The notes below the pieces were generated by a model. It saw nothing but the letters and a program-made list of their open reading frames with translations. It made no database searches and was not told the origin of the DNA. Positions 8,714 to 17,790 of a stretch of 50,150 bases of DNA are shown piece by piece. Every line of letters begins with the position of its first letter. The stretch's first letter is position 1. The position numbers and the translations under genes were made by a program. The DNA comes from Halieaceae bacterium (GTDB lineage: Bacteria > Pseudomonadota > Gammaproteobacteria > Pseudomonadales > Halieaceae): assembly GCA_902518075.1 (NCBI GenBank), contig CABYEX010000007.1:1-50150 (forward strand). The letters are read 5' to 3'.

Positions 8714-9865
8714 ATGGCCGGCTACCGGTTTAATACTGCTCCAGAGCTTCGCGTTGGCTTGGGCACTGCGCGAGAGGTCGGGACCTATTGCGCCCAGCTG
8801 GGCATCAAGCGACCGCTGCTGGTAACGGACCCCGGCTTAGTCACAGTGGGTTTGGTCGCCCCCGTGCAGGAAGCCATGGCCGCGAGGTGCGAGCACGTCG
8901 GTCTCTTTTCCGAGGTGACCGCTGACCCTGCCGAGTCGGTGGTACTAGACGCACTATCGGTGCTGCAAGCGGGCGAGGCGGATGGCGTGGTTGGACTCGG
9001 CGGCGGCAGCTCCATGGATGTTGCCAAAGCCATCGCCGTGCTGGCGGTGGGCACCCAAACGATCGCAGAAGCATACGGTGTAAACCAGGTTGTCGGGGGT
9101 CGATTGCCGCTTATTCTGATTCCCACTACCGCGGGCACGGGATCCGAAGTGACGCCAGTGGCGGTCATCACCACGGGCAAGACTACCAAAGCGGGCATCA
9201 GCTCTCCTGTATTGCTACCTGATATCGCGGTGCTCGACGCCGAACTGACGCTGGGCCTGCCTGCTCACGTGACGGCCATGACAGGCATCGACGCCATGGT
9301 GCACGCGATTGAGGCCTATACATCGAAGATCAAAAAGAACCCGCTGTCAGATATGCTCGCAAGGCAGGCGCTCACCCTGCTGAGTGCCAATCAGCGACGC
9401 GTGCTGTCTCATCCCAACGATGTCGTGGCTCGCGAAGCCATGTTGCTCGGCGCCACGTTGGCAGGCCAGGCCTTTGCCAATGCCCCGGTTGCTGCGGTGC
9501 ACGCGCTGGCCTACCCCTTGGGGGGGCACTACCACATGCCCCATGGGCTCAGTAACGCGCTGATGCTGCCTGCCGTGCTCCGTTTCAATGCGCCGGTAGC
9601 TGAAGCAAGCTATCTGGAGCTGGCGCAGTTGATGCCCGAGTCTGTAAAGCCTGGCTTCAAGGGCTTTGTCAGCTGGTTTGAGGATCTCATTGCCGATGCC
9701 GCACTGCCGACGACGCTGTCGGCAGCTGACGTGCCGCAGAGCGACCTGCCGACGCTGGCCGCTGACGCCATGCTGCAGCAGCGGTTGTTAGTGAACAATC
9801 CGATCGAGGTTGATGAAGCCGCCGCGTTAGCGCTGTACACGGCTGCCTGGAGTGGGTCGGCGTGA
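8714..9865 (+). CDS. Iron-containing (type III) alcohol dehydrogenase
   Basis: The 383-residue protein has the group III alcohol dehydrogenase layout: GLGGGSSMDVAK (94-105) and PTTAGTGSEVTPVAVIT (137-153) for nucleotide binding, and metal ligands Asp193, His197, His263 and His277 (the last two in AVHALAYPLGGHYHMPHG). All four iron ligands are intact, so it should be an active NAD(P)-dependent oxidoreductase interconverting alcohols and aldehydes or ketones. Its substrate cannot be read from sequence. It starts one base after the MDR gene's stop and its own stop overlaps the following thioesterase gene, so it belongs firmly to this operon; an alcohol or lactone-derived substrate entering the cycle is one possibility. 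Confidence 0.9.
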   Translation: MAGYRFNTAPELRVGLGTAREVGTYCAQLGIKRPLLVTDPGLVTVGLVAPVQEAMAARCEHVGLFSEVTADPAESVVLDALSVLQAGEADGVVGLGGGSSMDVAKAIAVLAVGTQTIAEAYGVNQVVGGRLPLILIPTTAGTGSEVTPVAVITTGKTTKAGISSPVLLPDIAVLDAELTLGLPAHVTAMTGIDAMVHAIEAYTSKIKKNPLSDMLARQALTLLSANQRRVLSHPNDVVAREAMLLGATLAGQAFANAPVAAVHALAYPLGGHYHMPHGLSNALMLPAVLRFNAPVAEASYLELAQLMPESVKPGFKGFVSWFEDLIADAALPTTLSAADVPQSDLPTLAADAMLQQRLLVNNPIEVDEAAALALYTAAWSGSA

Positions 9866-10305
9866 GCGATCGTGCGACGCCGTCGGCTCGGTCGGACTAT
9901 CCGATTTTTTATTCACTCGAATCTCGTTGGGCGGATAACGATATCTATGGCCACATCAATAATGTCGCCTATTACGCTTACTTTGACTCGGTAGTGAATC
10001 GGTTCCTGATTGAGGAGGGTGGCCTGCGCCCGGGCGTCGACACCGTCGTGGGCTATGTTGTGCACTCGAGCGCTGACTATTTTTCTCCTGCCAGTTATCC
10101 CGCGACTCTGACGCTGGGGCTCAAAGTACTCCGCATCGGCGAGAAGTCTGTGCGCTGGGAGGTCGGCGTGTTTGCATCGGATGCGGAGCAAAGCTGCGTT
10201 ACTGGCTCGTTCACCCATGCCTTTGTAGATCGAGAGTCAGGTCTTTCAGCGCAGGTTCCAGATGGGATTCGACGCGCAATCGAGACATTGCCTGCGGCTG
10301 ACTGA
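9862..10305 (+). CDS. Acyl-CoA thioesterase, 4HBT hotdog family
   Basis: A 147-residue hotdog thioesterase with the active-site segment WADNDIYGHINN, in which Asp27 is the catalytic carboxylate before GHINN. It would hydrolyse an acyl-CoA, possibly to release CoA from dead-end intermediates of the preceding cycle. The GTG start overlaps the alcohol dehydrogenase stop (GTGA), which indicates translational coupling and defines the start. It is the last gene of the operon; the next gene is convergent and only nine bases away, with no clear hairpin terminator between. Confidence 0.87.
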   Translation: MSDRATPSARSDYPIFYSLESRWADNDIYGHINNVAYYAYFDSVVNRFLIEEGGLRPGVDTVVGYVVHSSADYFSPASYPATLTLGLKVLRIGEKSVRWEVGVFASDAEQSCVTGSFTHAFVDRESGLSAQVPDGIRRAIETLPAAD

Positions 10306-10314
10306 CCTTCAGGA

Positions 10315-11553
10315 TTACGCCTGCGATAAAACAGGACTGTTTCGGGGCCTCAGCGTTGCCGCGAAGACTATGAGTAGAATCAACACTGCACCCCAGCCCG
10401 CCGCTGGCTCATAGTGCTGGTAGATAAAGCCACCGCTGATTGGGCCAAGAATGAATCCTGCGGCGGGGCAGGCGCTGACCAACCCTGCTACCCCCCCCTG
10501 CTCTTCAGGACCCACAGCCAGCGAGGCGCCGGCGGCGACCGCGGGCATGAGGAGCCCCAGACCCGCGCCGATGAGTGCCATGCTGGTCAGCACGACTGCC
10601 CAGCCGTCCATTGAACTGATGATCATGGTACCGACTAACGATAGGCCGCCACCCCAGCGCACTAGTTGAATTGGTGGCCCAGCAAATCGTTGGGCAATGA
10701 CGACCTGCATAAAAAGTATGCTGGTAGCCGACGCCATCATCGCCCATCCCGTGTACTGGGCGGTCTCGATGCCCGAGAGATTCAATGCATCCTGTAATCG
10801 AAAGGCAAGCGTCTGTTGCACCATGGCAACGCCCGTGAAAGCGCCGATAGCGGAGATCAGATAAACACGCAGGCGATGATCTAGGAAGCCAAGGCGACGT
10901 TGATGGGTTTGAGTGGCGCGCGGCGTCGCGCCCTTGGAGAGTTTTAGAGCAATGATGGCCGCGGCTAATCCGGACAAGATCGACGCAACCACCAATGGCG
11001 CCAGTAGCCCCAGGCCGGCAACCAGTCCCGCCATGACCGGCCCAGTTATCATGCCAATGCTTTGGGCGCTTGAGAGTCGGCTCAGCGTCTTAATGCGGAA
11101 CTGTGCCACGGTATGATCTGCGGCATAGGCGGTACAGCCGGGGTTGGTGGCCGACATAGTTGCCGCCTGAAGCGAGCGGATGATCAAGGCGATGATGAAG
11201 AGTGTGAGGCCGGTGATGGTGCCATCCCCGGCGAGGGAGAACAGTAACGCAAAAGACAGAGAGCCAATGCAGTAACCCATGAGCCCGATGAGAATGACAG
11301 GCTTGCGACCAATCCGGTCCGAGAAACGTCCCCAGAAGGGCGCGACCAGCGTGAAGACAAGTGCTGATGTGGAAATGATGGCAGTGATGCGAATCTCATC
11401 GAGGCCCACCGACCGACCCAAAGGGGGCAAGATGGCATAGACAAAAGCCTGTCCGATAGCTGTTGCATACAGACCAATGAATAGCAGTAAGAGAGACTGA
11501 CGATCCAATCGCTCCGTGCCCGCCAGCGAGCCGGTGGCGACGCTATAAGTCAT
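10315..11553 (-). CDS. MFS transporter, drug:H+ antiporter-like
   Basis: A 412-residue inner-membrane protein with about twelve hydrophobic segments. MFS motif A appears between helices 2 and 3 as GRFSDRIGRKPV (75-86). The overall pattern, with TAIGQAFVYAILPPLGR near the N-terminus and many Gly/Ala-rich helices, resembles the TetA/Bcr-like efflux group; the substrate is unknown. Its ATG lies inside the 3' end of the upstream SDR gene (11-base overlap), so the two are transcribed together. It runs convergently against the beta-oxidation operon. Confidence 0.85.
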   Translation of the reverse strand: MTYSVATGSLAGTERLDRQSLLLLFIGLYATAIGQAFVYAILPPLGRSVGLDEIRITAIISTSALVFTLVAPFWGRFSDRIGRKPVILIGLMGYCIGSLSFALLFSLAGDGTITGLTLFIIALIIRSLQAATMSATNPGCTAYAADHTVAQFRIKTLSRLSSAQSIGMITGPVMAGLVAGLGLLAPLVVASILSGLAAAIIALKLSKGATPRATQTHQRRLGFLDHRLRVYLISAIGAFTGVAMVQQTLAFRLQDALNLSGIETAQYTGWAMMASATSILFMQVVIAQRFAGPPIQLVRWGGGLSLVGTMIISSMDGWAVVLTSMALIGAGLGLLMPAVAAGASLAVGPEEQGGVAGLVSACPAAGFILGPISGGFIYQHYEPAAGWGAVLILLIVFAATLRPRNSPVLSQA

Positions 11554-12370
11554 CGGCGACTCGGGCAGTGACCCAGTGATAACGGGTCGGCAAAATTTTC
11601 GTAAGCTGTAGTATCAGCCAAGCGTCCCAGCCCACCATGATCCGGCGTTTACCGCGGGCGGTGCCGCGCAGGATGATGTCCGCAGCGCGCTCCGGCGTGG
11701 TTTTGGCAAGACGCCTGAAACGAAGGTCCCGCTCATCTGCATCGGCCATGTTTCTATTGCCGTCAGTGCGGGCAGACCTTGCGATATTGGTTTGTACTCC
11801 ACCCGGATGAACGCTCGACACAAACAGATTCGAGTCTAGGTACTCCGCCTGAAGCGCTTCGCTGAAACCGCGCACCGCAAATTTAGCCGCGTTGTAGGCG
11901 CTTTGTGTCGGGATGCCGACCATGCCAAAAATGGAGGACAAATTAACGAGATGTCCCCGCTCGGCCTGCGTGAGTAGCGGCAAAAAGGCTCTGGTGGCAT
12001 GGACCACGCCCCAGAAGTTGATATCGATCAACCACTCAAAGTTCTTTTCGCTGGAATCAGCGAATCGCGCGCCGTAGCCGACACCGGCGTTGTTGAACAG
12101 CGCATCGAGGCTACTGGTATCCACGCTGACGACCTCTGCCCAAGAGAACAGCGCGTCTCGCTGGCCGCAGTCCACCACCTGCGATGTAACCCCCCCGCGA
12201 GCCTCATCCAGCGACGCACAGGTCTCAGCCAATGCTTCGGAGTTGATGTCAGAGAGCCAGAGGTGGCAGCCGGCTGCATTCAGTCGCTGACTGAGCGCCC
12301 TGCCAATCCCGTCTCCGGCGCCGGAGATGGCGGCGGTCTTGCCCGCAAAGTAGCTCTCTATCACTGACAT
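11543..12370 (-). CDS. SDR family oxidoreductase
   Basis: A 275-residue classical short-chain dehydrogenase. Nucleotide binding by SGAGDGIG (16-23), structural FNNAG (92-96) and catalytic Ser146, Tyr159, Lys163 (YNAAK) are all visible. The sequence LVNLSSIFGMVG followed by YNAAKFAVRGFSEALQAEY is typical of SDRs acting on lipids, sterols or acyl compounds, but the substrate cannot be assigned. The last 11 bases overlap the MFS gene. A hydrophobic/aromatic C-terminal stretch could associate with membrane. The 239-base gap to the divergent carA presumably holds both promoters; no strong hexamer pair is clear. Confidence 0.85.
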   Translation of the reverse strand: MSVIESYFAGKTAAISGAGDGIGRALSQRLNAAGCHLWLSDINSEALAETCASLDEARGGVTSQVVDCGQRDALFSWAEVVSVDTSSLDALFNNAGVGYGARFADSSEKNFEWLIDINFWGVVHATRAFLPLLTQAERGHLVNLSSIFGMVGIPTQSAYNAAKFAVRGFSEALQAEYLDSNLFVSSVHPGGVQTNIARSARTDGNRNMADADERDLRFRRLAKTTPERAADIILRGTARGKRRIMVGWDAWLILQLTKILPTRYHWVTARVADDL

Positions 12371-12609
12371 GAGGTGGTTTCCTTAGCGGAGGGGCGCGCA
12401 GTGTAACCGACATCGTCTAGGGGTGGGATGGCCCGCAAAAAATAGACAGGCCAAGCCCTTTGCCGTAGACTGCAATGCCAGCCCGCGCGGGGTTATTTTC
12501 TGCCCCATCACGCGCTTGACGTCCGCAATTTGCGACCACAGGGTGAAGTTGACCCGGCCTACTCGTGCACCCGATTGGCACGCCAGGCAACAACGACTGG
12601 GAGGTCCGT

Positions 12610-13749
12610 TTGTCTCAACCCGCTGTCCTCGCACTGGAAGATGGCACGATTTTCCGCGGCCTCTCCATCGGTGCTTCCGGCACAACAGTGGGTGAGGTGG
12701 TCTTTAATACCGCGATGACCGGATATCAGGAGATTCTGACCGATCCCTCCTACTGCCGACAGATCGTGACCCTGACCTACCCGCACATTGGTAACACTGG
12801 CGTCACCAGCGAGGATGAGGAATCCACCGGGATACACGCGGCGGGATTGATTATCCGGGATCTGCCGCTGCTGGCCTCGAATTTTCGCTCCGAACAGAGC
12901 CTGAGTGATTACCTGATCGACGGGAATATGGTGGCGATTGCCGACATCGATACTCGGAAAGTGACGCGGATTCTCCGCGATGGCGGTGCCCAGAGCGGTT
13001 GCGTTATGGCGGGCGCTGAGGTGGATGAGACGCAGGCGTTGGAGCAGGCGAGGGCGTTCGCTGGACTCAAGGGTATGGACCTTGCCAAGGTTGTTACAAC
13101 TTTGGAGCCTTATGAGTGGACCGACGGCACCTGGCAACTGCCCGCCACCGCGGGGGAGGCACCTGACCAGCGCGCGCCGGCGTTTTCTGTGGTTGCGTTG
13201 GACTTCGGTGTGAAGCGCAACATTTTGCGCATGCTGGTGGATCTGGGTTGCACTGTGACAGTGATGCCCGCCCAGTCGACGATTGATGAAGTCATGGCTC
13301 ACGCGCCCGACGGCGTGTTCTTTTCCAACGGACCGGGAGATCCAGAGCCCTGCGAGTATGCGATCACCCTCGCTCGCGAAGTGATGGATCGCAAGGTCCC
13401 ACTGTTTGGGATTTGTCTGGGGCACCAAATTCTGGCGCTGACCAGCGGGGCCCGCACTGAGAAGATGAAATTTGGCCATCACGGCGCTAATCACCCCGTG
13501 CAGAATCTCAGCGACAAGACCGTGATGGTGACCAGTCAGAACCATGGCTTCACCGTCTCCGAGCAGGACCTCCCTGACACACTTGAGGTGACCCATCGAT
13601 CCTTGTTCGATGGCACGCTTCAGGGGATAGCGCGCAAGGATGTCCCGGCCTATAGCTTTCAAGGCCATCCCGAGGCCAGTCCGGGACCTCACGATGCGGC
13701 CAATCTCTTTGGGCCCTTCATCGCGGCGATGGAGCGAACAAAAAAATGA
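12610..13749 (+). CDS. carA: Carbamoyl-phosphate synthase small (glutaminase) subunit
   Basis: CarA hydrolyses glutamine and channels ammonia to CarB for carbamoyl phosphate, the precursor of arginine and pyrimidines. The 379-residue protein has the CPSase small-chain N-terminal domain and a class I glutamine amidotransferase domain with the triad Cys269 (GICLGHQ), His353 and Glu355 ([11 protein letters not shown]). The start is a TTG at 12610, chosen because GGGAGG lies five bases upstream and the protein then begins [11 protein letters not shown] as in homologues. The frame extends to a GTG at 12565 without a ribosome binding site. The more usual dapB neighbour is absent; a divergent SDR lies upstream. 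Confidence 0.96.
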   Translation: MSQPAVLALEDGTIFRGLSIGASGTTVGEVVFNTAMTGYQEILTDPSYCRQIVTLTYPHIGNTGVTSEDEESTGIHAAGLIIRDLPLLASNFRSEQSLSDYLIDGNMVAIADIDTRKVTRILRDGGAQSGCVMAGAEVDETQALEQARAFAGLKGMDLAKVVTTLEPYEWTDGTWQLPATAGEAPDQRAPAFSVVALDFGVKRNILRMLVDLGCTVTVMPAQSTIDEVMAHAPDGVFFSNGPGDPEPCEYAITLAREVMDRKVPLFGICLGHQILALTSGARTEKMKFGHHGANHPVQNLSDKTVMVTSQNHGFTVSEQDLPDTLEVTHRSLFDGTLQGIARKDVPAYSFQGHPEASPGPHDAANLFGPFIAAMERTKK

Positions 13750-13766
13750 GTGGGGAGTGTTAAAGC

Positions 13767-16700
13767 GTGCCGCGCCGATCTGACATCGAGAGTATTCTGA
13801 TTCTTGGCGCAGGACCGATTGTAATCGGTCAGGCCTGCGAGTTTGACTACTCGGGTGCGCAAGCCTGTAAGGCCCTGCGGGAAGAGGGTTATCGCGTCAT
13901 CCTCGTGAACTCCAACCCCGCCACCATCATGACCGACCCCGCCATGGCCGATGCGACCTACATCGAGCCTGTTGAGTGGCAGACGGTTGCCAGAATTATC
14001 GAGCGCGAGCGCCCCGACGCGGTGCTACCCACTATGGGCGGACAGACGGCGCTCAATTGCGCACTGAAGCTCGCTTCAGAGGGTGTCTTGGAGAAGTTTG
14101 GCGTGGAAATGATCGGCGCCACACAGGAAGCCATTAATAAAGCCGAAGACCGCGAGAAATTCGACATTGCGATGCGTCGAATTGGGCTTGAAACGCCCCG
14201 TGCCGGGCTCGCCCACAGCATGGAGGAAGCGTGGCAGGTCCATGAAGAAATCGGCTTCCCCTGCATTATCAGACCCTCTTTCACCATGGGCGGCTCCGGC
14301 GGCGGTATTGCCTACAACCGGGATGAGTTTGAAGAGATCTGCCTCAGGGGATTGGAGCTGTCGCCCACCAGCGAGTTGCTAATTGATGAGTCTCTGATCG
14401 GCTGGAAAGAATATGAGATGGAGGTTGTCCGGGACAAAAACGATAACTGCATCATTGTCTGCTCAATTGAAAATTTTGACGCCATGGGTGTGCACACCGG
14501 CGATTCCATCACGGTCGCGCCTGCCCAGACGCTGACCGACAAGGAATACCAGATCATGCGTGACGCCTCGCTAGCGGTATTGCGCGAGATCGGCGTGGAG
14601 ACCGGAGGTTCGAATGTCCAGTTTGGCCAGTGCCCCGATACCGGCCGACTGGTGGTGATTGAGATGAACCCGCGGGTTTCACGGTCATCGGCGCTGGCAT
14701 CCAAGGCAACTGGCTTCCCGATTGCCAAGGTGGCAGCAAAGCTGGCGGTAGGCTACTCGCTCGATGAGCTCGAGAACGATATTACAGGTGGCGTGACCCC
14801 CGCGTCGTTCGAGCCTGCCCTTGATTATGTGGTGACCAAGATTCCACGCTTTGCCTTTGAAAAATTTGCCACCGCAGATCCGCGACTGACCACCCAGATG
14901 AAATCGGTGGGCGAAGTGATGGCCATCGGGCGTACTTTCCAGGAGTCGCTGCAAAAAGCCTTGCGCGGACTCGAGGTTGGTTCGGCCGGTTTCGAGCCGC
15001 GCATGCAGGTGGCGGATGAAGACTCCCGCTCAGAACTTGTAGACCGATTGACGAACCCCGGAGCCGATCGCATCTGGTACCTGGCGGATGCATTCCGTGC
15101 TGGATTCGAGCTGGAAGAGATTTACGGCTACTCGGGTGTCGACCCGTGGTTCCTTATCCAGATTGACGACATCGTACGATGGGAGGCACAGCTTTCCGGG
15201 CTGACCGCCGACGGCATTGATCACAGCCTCATGTGGGGGCTCAAGCGCCGGGGCTTCTCTGACAAGCGTATCGCCGATGTGTTGGGTACGACCGAGTCGG
15301 CAGTCCGCGAGCGACGGTGGTCGCTGGATATCCGACCCGTCTACAAACGAGTAGATACCTGTGCCGCCGAATTTGCGGCCTCGACCGCTTACATGTACTC
15401 CGCTTACGAAGAGGAGTGTGAGGCGGCACCCAGTGACAGCAAGAAAATTCTGGTACTCGGTGGCGGTCCAAACCGCATCGGGCAGGGGATTGAATTCGAC
15501 TATTGCTGCGTCCACGCGGTGCTGGCAATGCGCGAAGATGGTTACGAGACCATCATGGTCAACTGTAACCCCGAGACGGTATCTACCGACTATGACACCT
15601 CTGACCGACTGTATTTTGAACCGGTCACGCTCGAGGATGTGCTCGAGATCGTTGAGCTCGAGCAGCCCACCGGAGTGATTGTGCAGTTTGGTGGTCAGAC
15701 ACCGCTCAAGCTGGCCCGCGCGCTCGAGGCGGCGGGTGTACCGATTATCGGTACCACGCCCGATCAAATTGATCGCGCGGAGGACCGGGAGCGGTTCCAG
15801 CAAATGATTCAGGCCTTGGCGCTTCGCCAGCCGGCGAATACGACGGTGCGCAGTGTCGAGGCGGCGGTCGCGGCAGCAGCAGAGATTGGTTACCCGTTGG
15901 TGGTTCGTCCATCCTACGTCCTCGGCGGTCGCGCGATGGAGATTGTGTATCGTGAAGAGGATTTGTTTCGCTACATGAGCGATGCCGTGAGGGTCTCCGA
16001 GGACTCTCCCGTACTACTTGACCGTTTCCTCAGTGCAGCGATTGAGGTCGATATCGATGCCGTAAGTGACGGCGAACAAGTCGTGATTGGCGCCATCATG
16101 CAGCATATCGAGCAGGCTGGTGTGCACTCCGGTGACTCTGCCTGTTCATTACCGCCGTATAGCTTGCCTGCCGATGTGCAGGAATCCATGCGAGATGCGG
16201 TGCGCAAGATGGCGCTGGAACTCGGCGTTTGTGGACTGATGAACGTGCAGCTGGCTTGGCAGGACGACGAGATCTACGTGATCGAGGTCAATCCGCGTGC
16301 CTCGCGAACGGTTCCGTTTGTCTCCAAGGCGGTCGGTGTGTCACTGGCCAAGGTGGCGGCACGATGCATGGCGGGCCAAAGCCTCTGCAGCCAGGGCGTG
16401 ACCAAAGAAATTGTCCCACCCTATTACAGTGTGAAAGAGGCGGTACTGCCCTTTAACAAGTTCCCAGGCACTGACCCGATCTTGGGCCCCGAAATGAAAT
16501 CTACGGGCGAGGTCATGGGGACTGGGGAGACGTTTGCCGCGGCCTTCGCCCGGGCGCAACTGGGCGCCGGCGATGACCCGCCCACCTCGGGCCTGTGTTT
16601 GATCAGTGTGCGCGACGCCGACAAGCCGGCAGCGGTGGACGTGGCGAGACGACTCATGGCTCAAGGCTTCACGTTGGCAGCCACCGGTGGCACCGCGAGC

Positions 16701-16988
16701 GCGTTGGAAGCGGCGGGGCTGGCAGTCCGCACTGTGAACAAAGTGGCCGAGGGTCGCCCGCACATCGTTGATTTGATAAAGAACGATGAAGCCGCCATGA
16801 TTATCAATACCACAGAGGGTCGCCGAGCTATTTTGGATTCGGCTTCGATCCGTGCCAGCGCCGAGCAGCACAAAGTGTTTTACACCACGACATTAGCGGC
16901 AGCAGAGGCGGTGTGCATGGCACTCGAGCAGGAGACGGACATCACCGTGCGGCGTCTTCAGGATTTGCATGAGAGCATGGCCGTATGA
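13767..16988 (+). CDS. carB: Carbamoyl-phosphate synthase large subunit
   Basis: The 1073-residue synthetase subunit uses two ATP, bicarbonate and ammonia to make carbamoyl phosphate. Two homologous ATP-grasp halves are visible, each opening with a GxGP nucleotide segment ([20 protein letters not shown] and [18 protein letters not shown]). The C-terminal regulatory MGS-like domain (from about residue 945) contains [14 protein letters not shown] and ends after INTTEG. Length equals that of E. coli CarB. The GTG start lies nine bases after GGGGAG, 17 bases after carA. Its stop overlaps the greA start by four bases (ATGA), so carA-carB-greA is one unit. Confidence 0.97.
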   Translation: MPRRSDIESILILGAGPIVIGQACEFDYSGAQACKALREEGYRVILVNSNPATIMTDPAMADATYIEPVEWQTVARIIERERPDAVLPTMGGQTALNCALKLASEGVLEKFGVEMIGATQEAINKAEDREKFDIAMRRIGLETPRAGLAHSMEEAWQVHEEIGFPCIIRPSFTMGGSGGGIAYNRDEFEEICLRGLELSPTSELLIDESLIGWKEYEMEVVRDKNDNCIIVCSIENFDAMGVHTGDSITVAPAQTLTDKEYQIMRDASLAVLREIGVETGGSNVQFGQCPDTGRLVVIEMNPRVSRSSALASKATGFPIAKVAAKLAVGYSLDELENDITGGVTPASFEPALDYVVTKIPRFAFEKFATADPRLTTQMKSVGEVMAIGRTFQESLQKALRGLEVGSAGFEPRMQVADEDSRSELVDRLTNPGADRIWYLADAFRAGFELEEIYGYSGVDPWFLIQIDDIVRWEAQLSGLTADGIDHSLMWGLKRRGFSDKRIADVLGTTESAVRERRWSLDIRPVYKRVDTCAAEFAASTAYMYSAYEEECEAAPSDSKKILVLGGGPNRIGQGIEFDYCCVHAVLAMREDGYETIMVNCNPETVSTDYDTSDRLYFEPVTLEDVLEIVELEQPTGVIVQFGGQTPLKLARALEAAGVPIIGTTPDQIDRAEDRERFQQMIQALALRQPANTTVRSVEAAVAAAAEIGYPLVVRPSYVLGGRAMEIVYREEDLFRYMSDAVRVSEDSPVLLDRFLSAAIEVDIDAVSDGEQVVIGAIMQHIEQAGVHSGDSACSLPPYSLPADVQESMRDAVRKMALELGVCGLMNVQLAWQDDEIYVIEVNPRASRTVPFVSKAVGVSLAKVAARCMAGQSLCSQGVTKEIVPPYYSVKEAVLPFNKFPGTDPILGPEMKSTGEVMGTGETFAAAFARAQLGAGDDPPTSGLCLISVRDADKPAAVDVARRLMAQGFTLAATGGTASALEAAGLAVRTVNKVAEGRPHIVDLIKNDEAAMIINTTEGRRAILDSASIRASAEQHKVFYTTTLAAAEAVCMALEQETDITVRRLQDLHESMAV

Positions 16989-17461
16989 ACCGCGTTCCAA
17001 TGACAGTACAGGGCGAGCAAGCCCTCAGAGAGGAGCTTGAGCGCCTCAAGAAGGTGGATCGACCGCGGATCACGCAGGCGATTGCCGAAGCGCGCGAGCA
17101 TGGCGATCTGAAAGAGAACGCGGAGTACCACGCTGCACGAGAGCAACAAAGCTTTGCTGAGGGGCGGATTCAGGAGCTCGAGCACAAGCTGTCCCACGCT
17201 CAGGTCATCGACGTCGCGACCATCCCGGTCACAGGGAAAGTTGTTTTTGGTGTCACGGTGACCTTGCTCAATGTCCATGATGATTACACCGTCACGTACC
17301 GCATCGTTGGTGAAGATGAAGCAGACGCCAAAGCCAACCTGATTTCGGTGAACTCTCCCATCGCCCGAGCGTTAGTCGGGAAAATGGAAGGCGACGAGGT
17401 CACGGTGAATGCCCCGGGCGGTGATGTGACCTACGAGATCGACGCCGTCGAGCACCTCTAG
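16985..17461 (+). CDS. greA: Transcription elongation factor GreA
   Basis: GreA rescues backtracked RNA polymerase by stimulating transcript cleavage through the secondary channel. The 158-residue protein has the N-terminal coiled coil with the acidic tip ([20 protein letters not shown], about 36-55) and the C-terminal FKBP-like domain ending in [11 protein letters not shown]. The overlap with carB (ATGA) sets the start, and [10 protein letters not shown] aligns with known GreA N-termini. Carriage behind carAB is common in proteobacteria. Confidence 0.97.
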   Translation: MNRVPMTVQGEQALREELERLKKVDRPRITQAIAEAREHGDLKENAEYHAAREQQSFAEGRIQELEHKLSHAQVIDVATIPVTGKVVFGVTVTLLNVHDDYTVTYRIVGEDEADAKANLISVNSPIARALVGKMEGDEVTVNAPGGDVTYEIDAVEHL

Positions 17462-17490
17462 AATTACTGAAAAGAATTCCCATTGGTCGT

Positions 17491-17790
17491 ATGGTCCGCG
17501 TTAAAGCGCGGGAGCCCTTTGTGGCCGCAACGACCGACACTCTCACACTTTGGGATTTGCCACCCAACACGCCGGCCGAGTTAGTCGGATTTGCTGAGAC
17601 CCTGAGCGCACGCTACCGCGGTCGATTGCAGGAGTTTGGTTTTCATTCAGGCGAGGAAATTTCCTGTCAGCAACGCCCGGGGTTCGGCGCGCCGCGGGTT
17701 TTCCGGGTGAGTAACGCGACTTACTGTCTGGATCAGGAGTTGGCGGAGCAGGTGCTGGTGCGGCTGGTGGGAGCGTCCCCTCATGCCTAG
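17491..17790 (+). CDS. feoA: FeoA family ferrous iron transport protein
   Basis: A 99-residue protein with an SH3-like FeoA domain over about residues 20-92: LWDLPPNTPAELVGF, then RYRGRLQEFGFHSGEEISCQ, and a closing CLDQELAEQVLV strand. FeoA is a small cytosolic partner needed for FeoB function. It overlaps the following feoB by eight bases. It begins 29 bases after greA, but no obvious ribosome binding site or Fur-type operator is visible there, so the start is not certain and expression may be coupled to greA. The N-terminal ~18 residues before the domain are unusual in length for a small FeoA. Confidence 0.82.
   Translation: MVRVKAREPFVAATTDTLTLWDLPPNTPAELVGFAETLSARYRGRLQEFGFHSGEEISCQQRPGFGAPRVFRVSNATYCLDQELAEQVLVRLVGASPHA

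Noticed and set aside
12559..13692. 377-codon minus-strand open frame opposite carA
   Set aside because: Shadow of carA; His/Arg-rich translation without family features.
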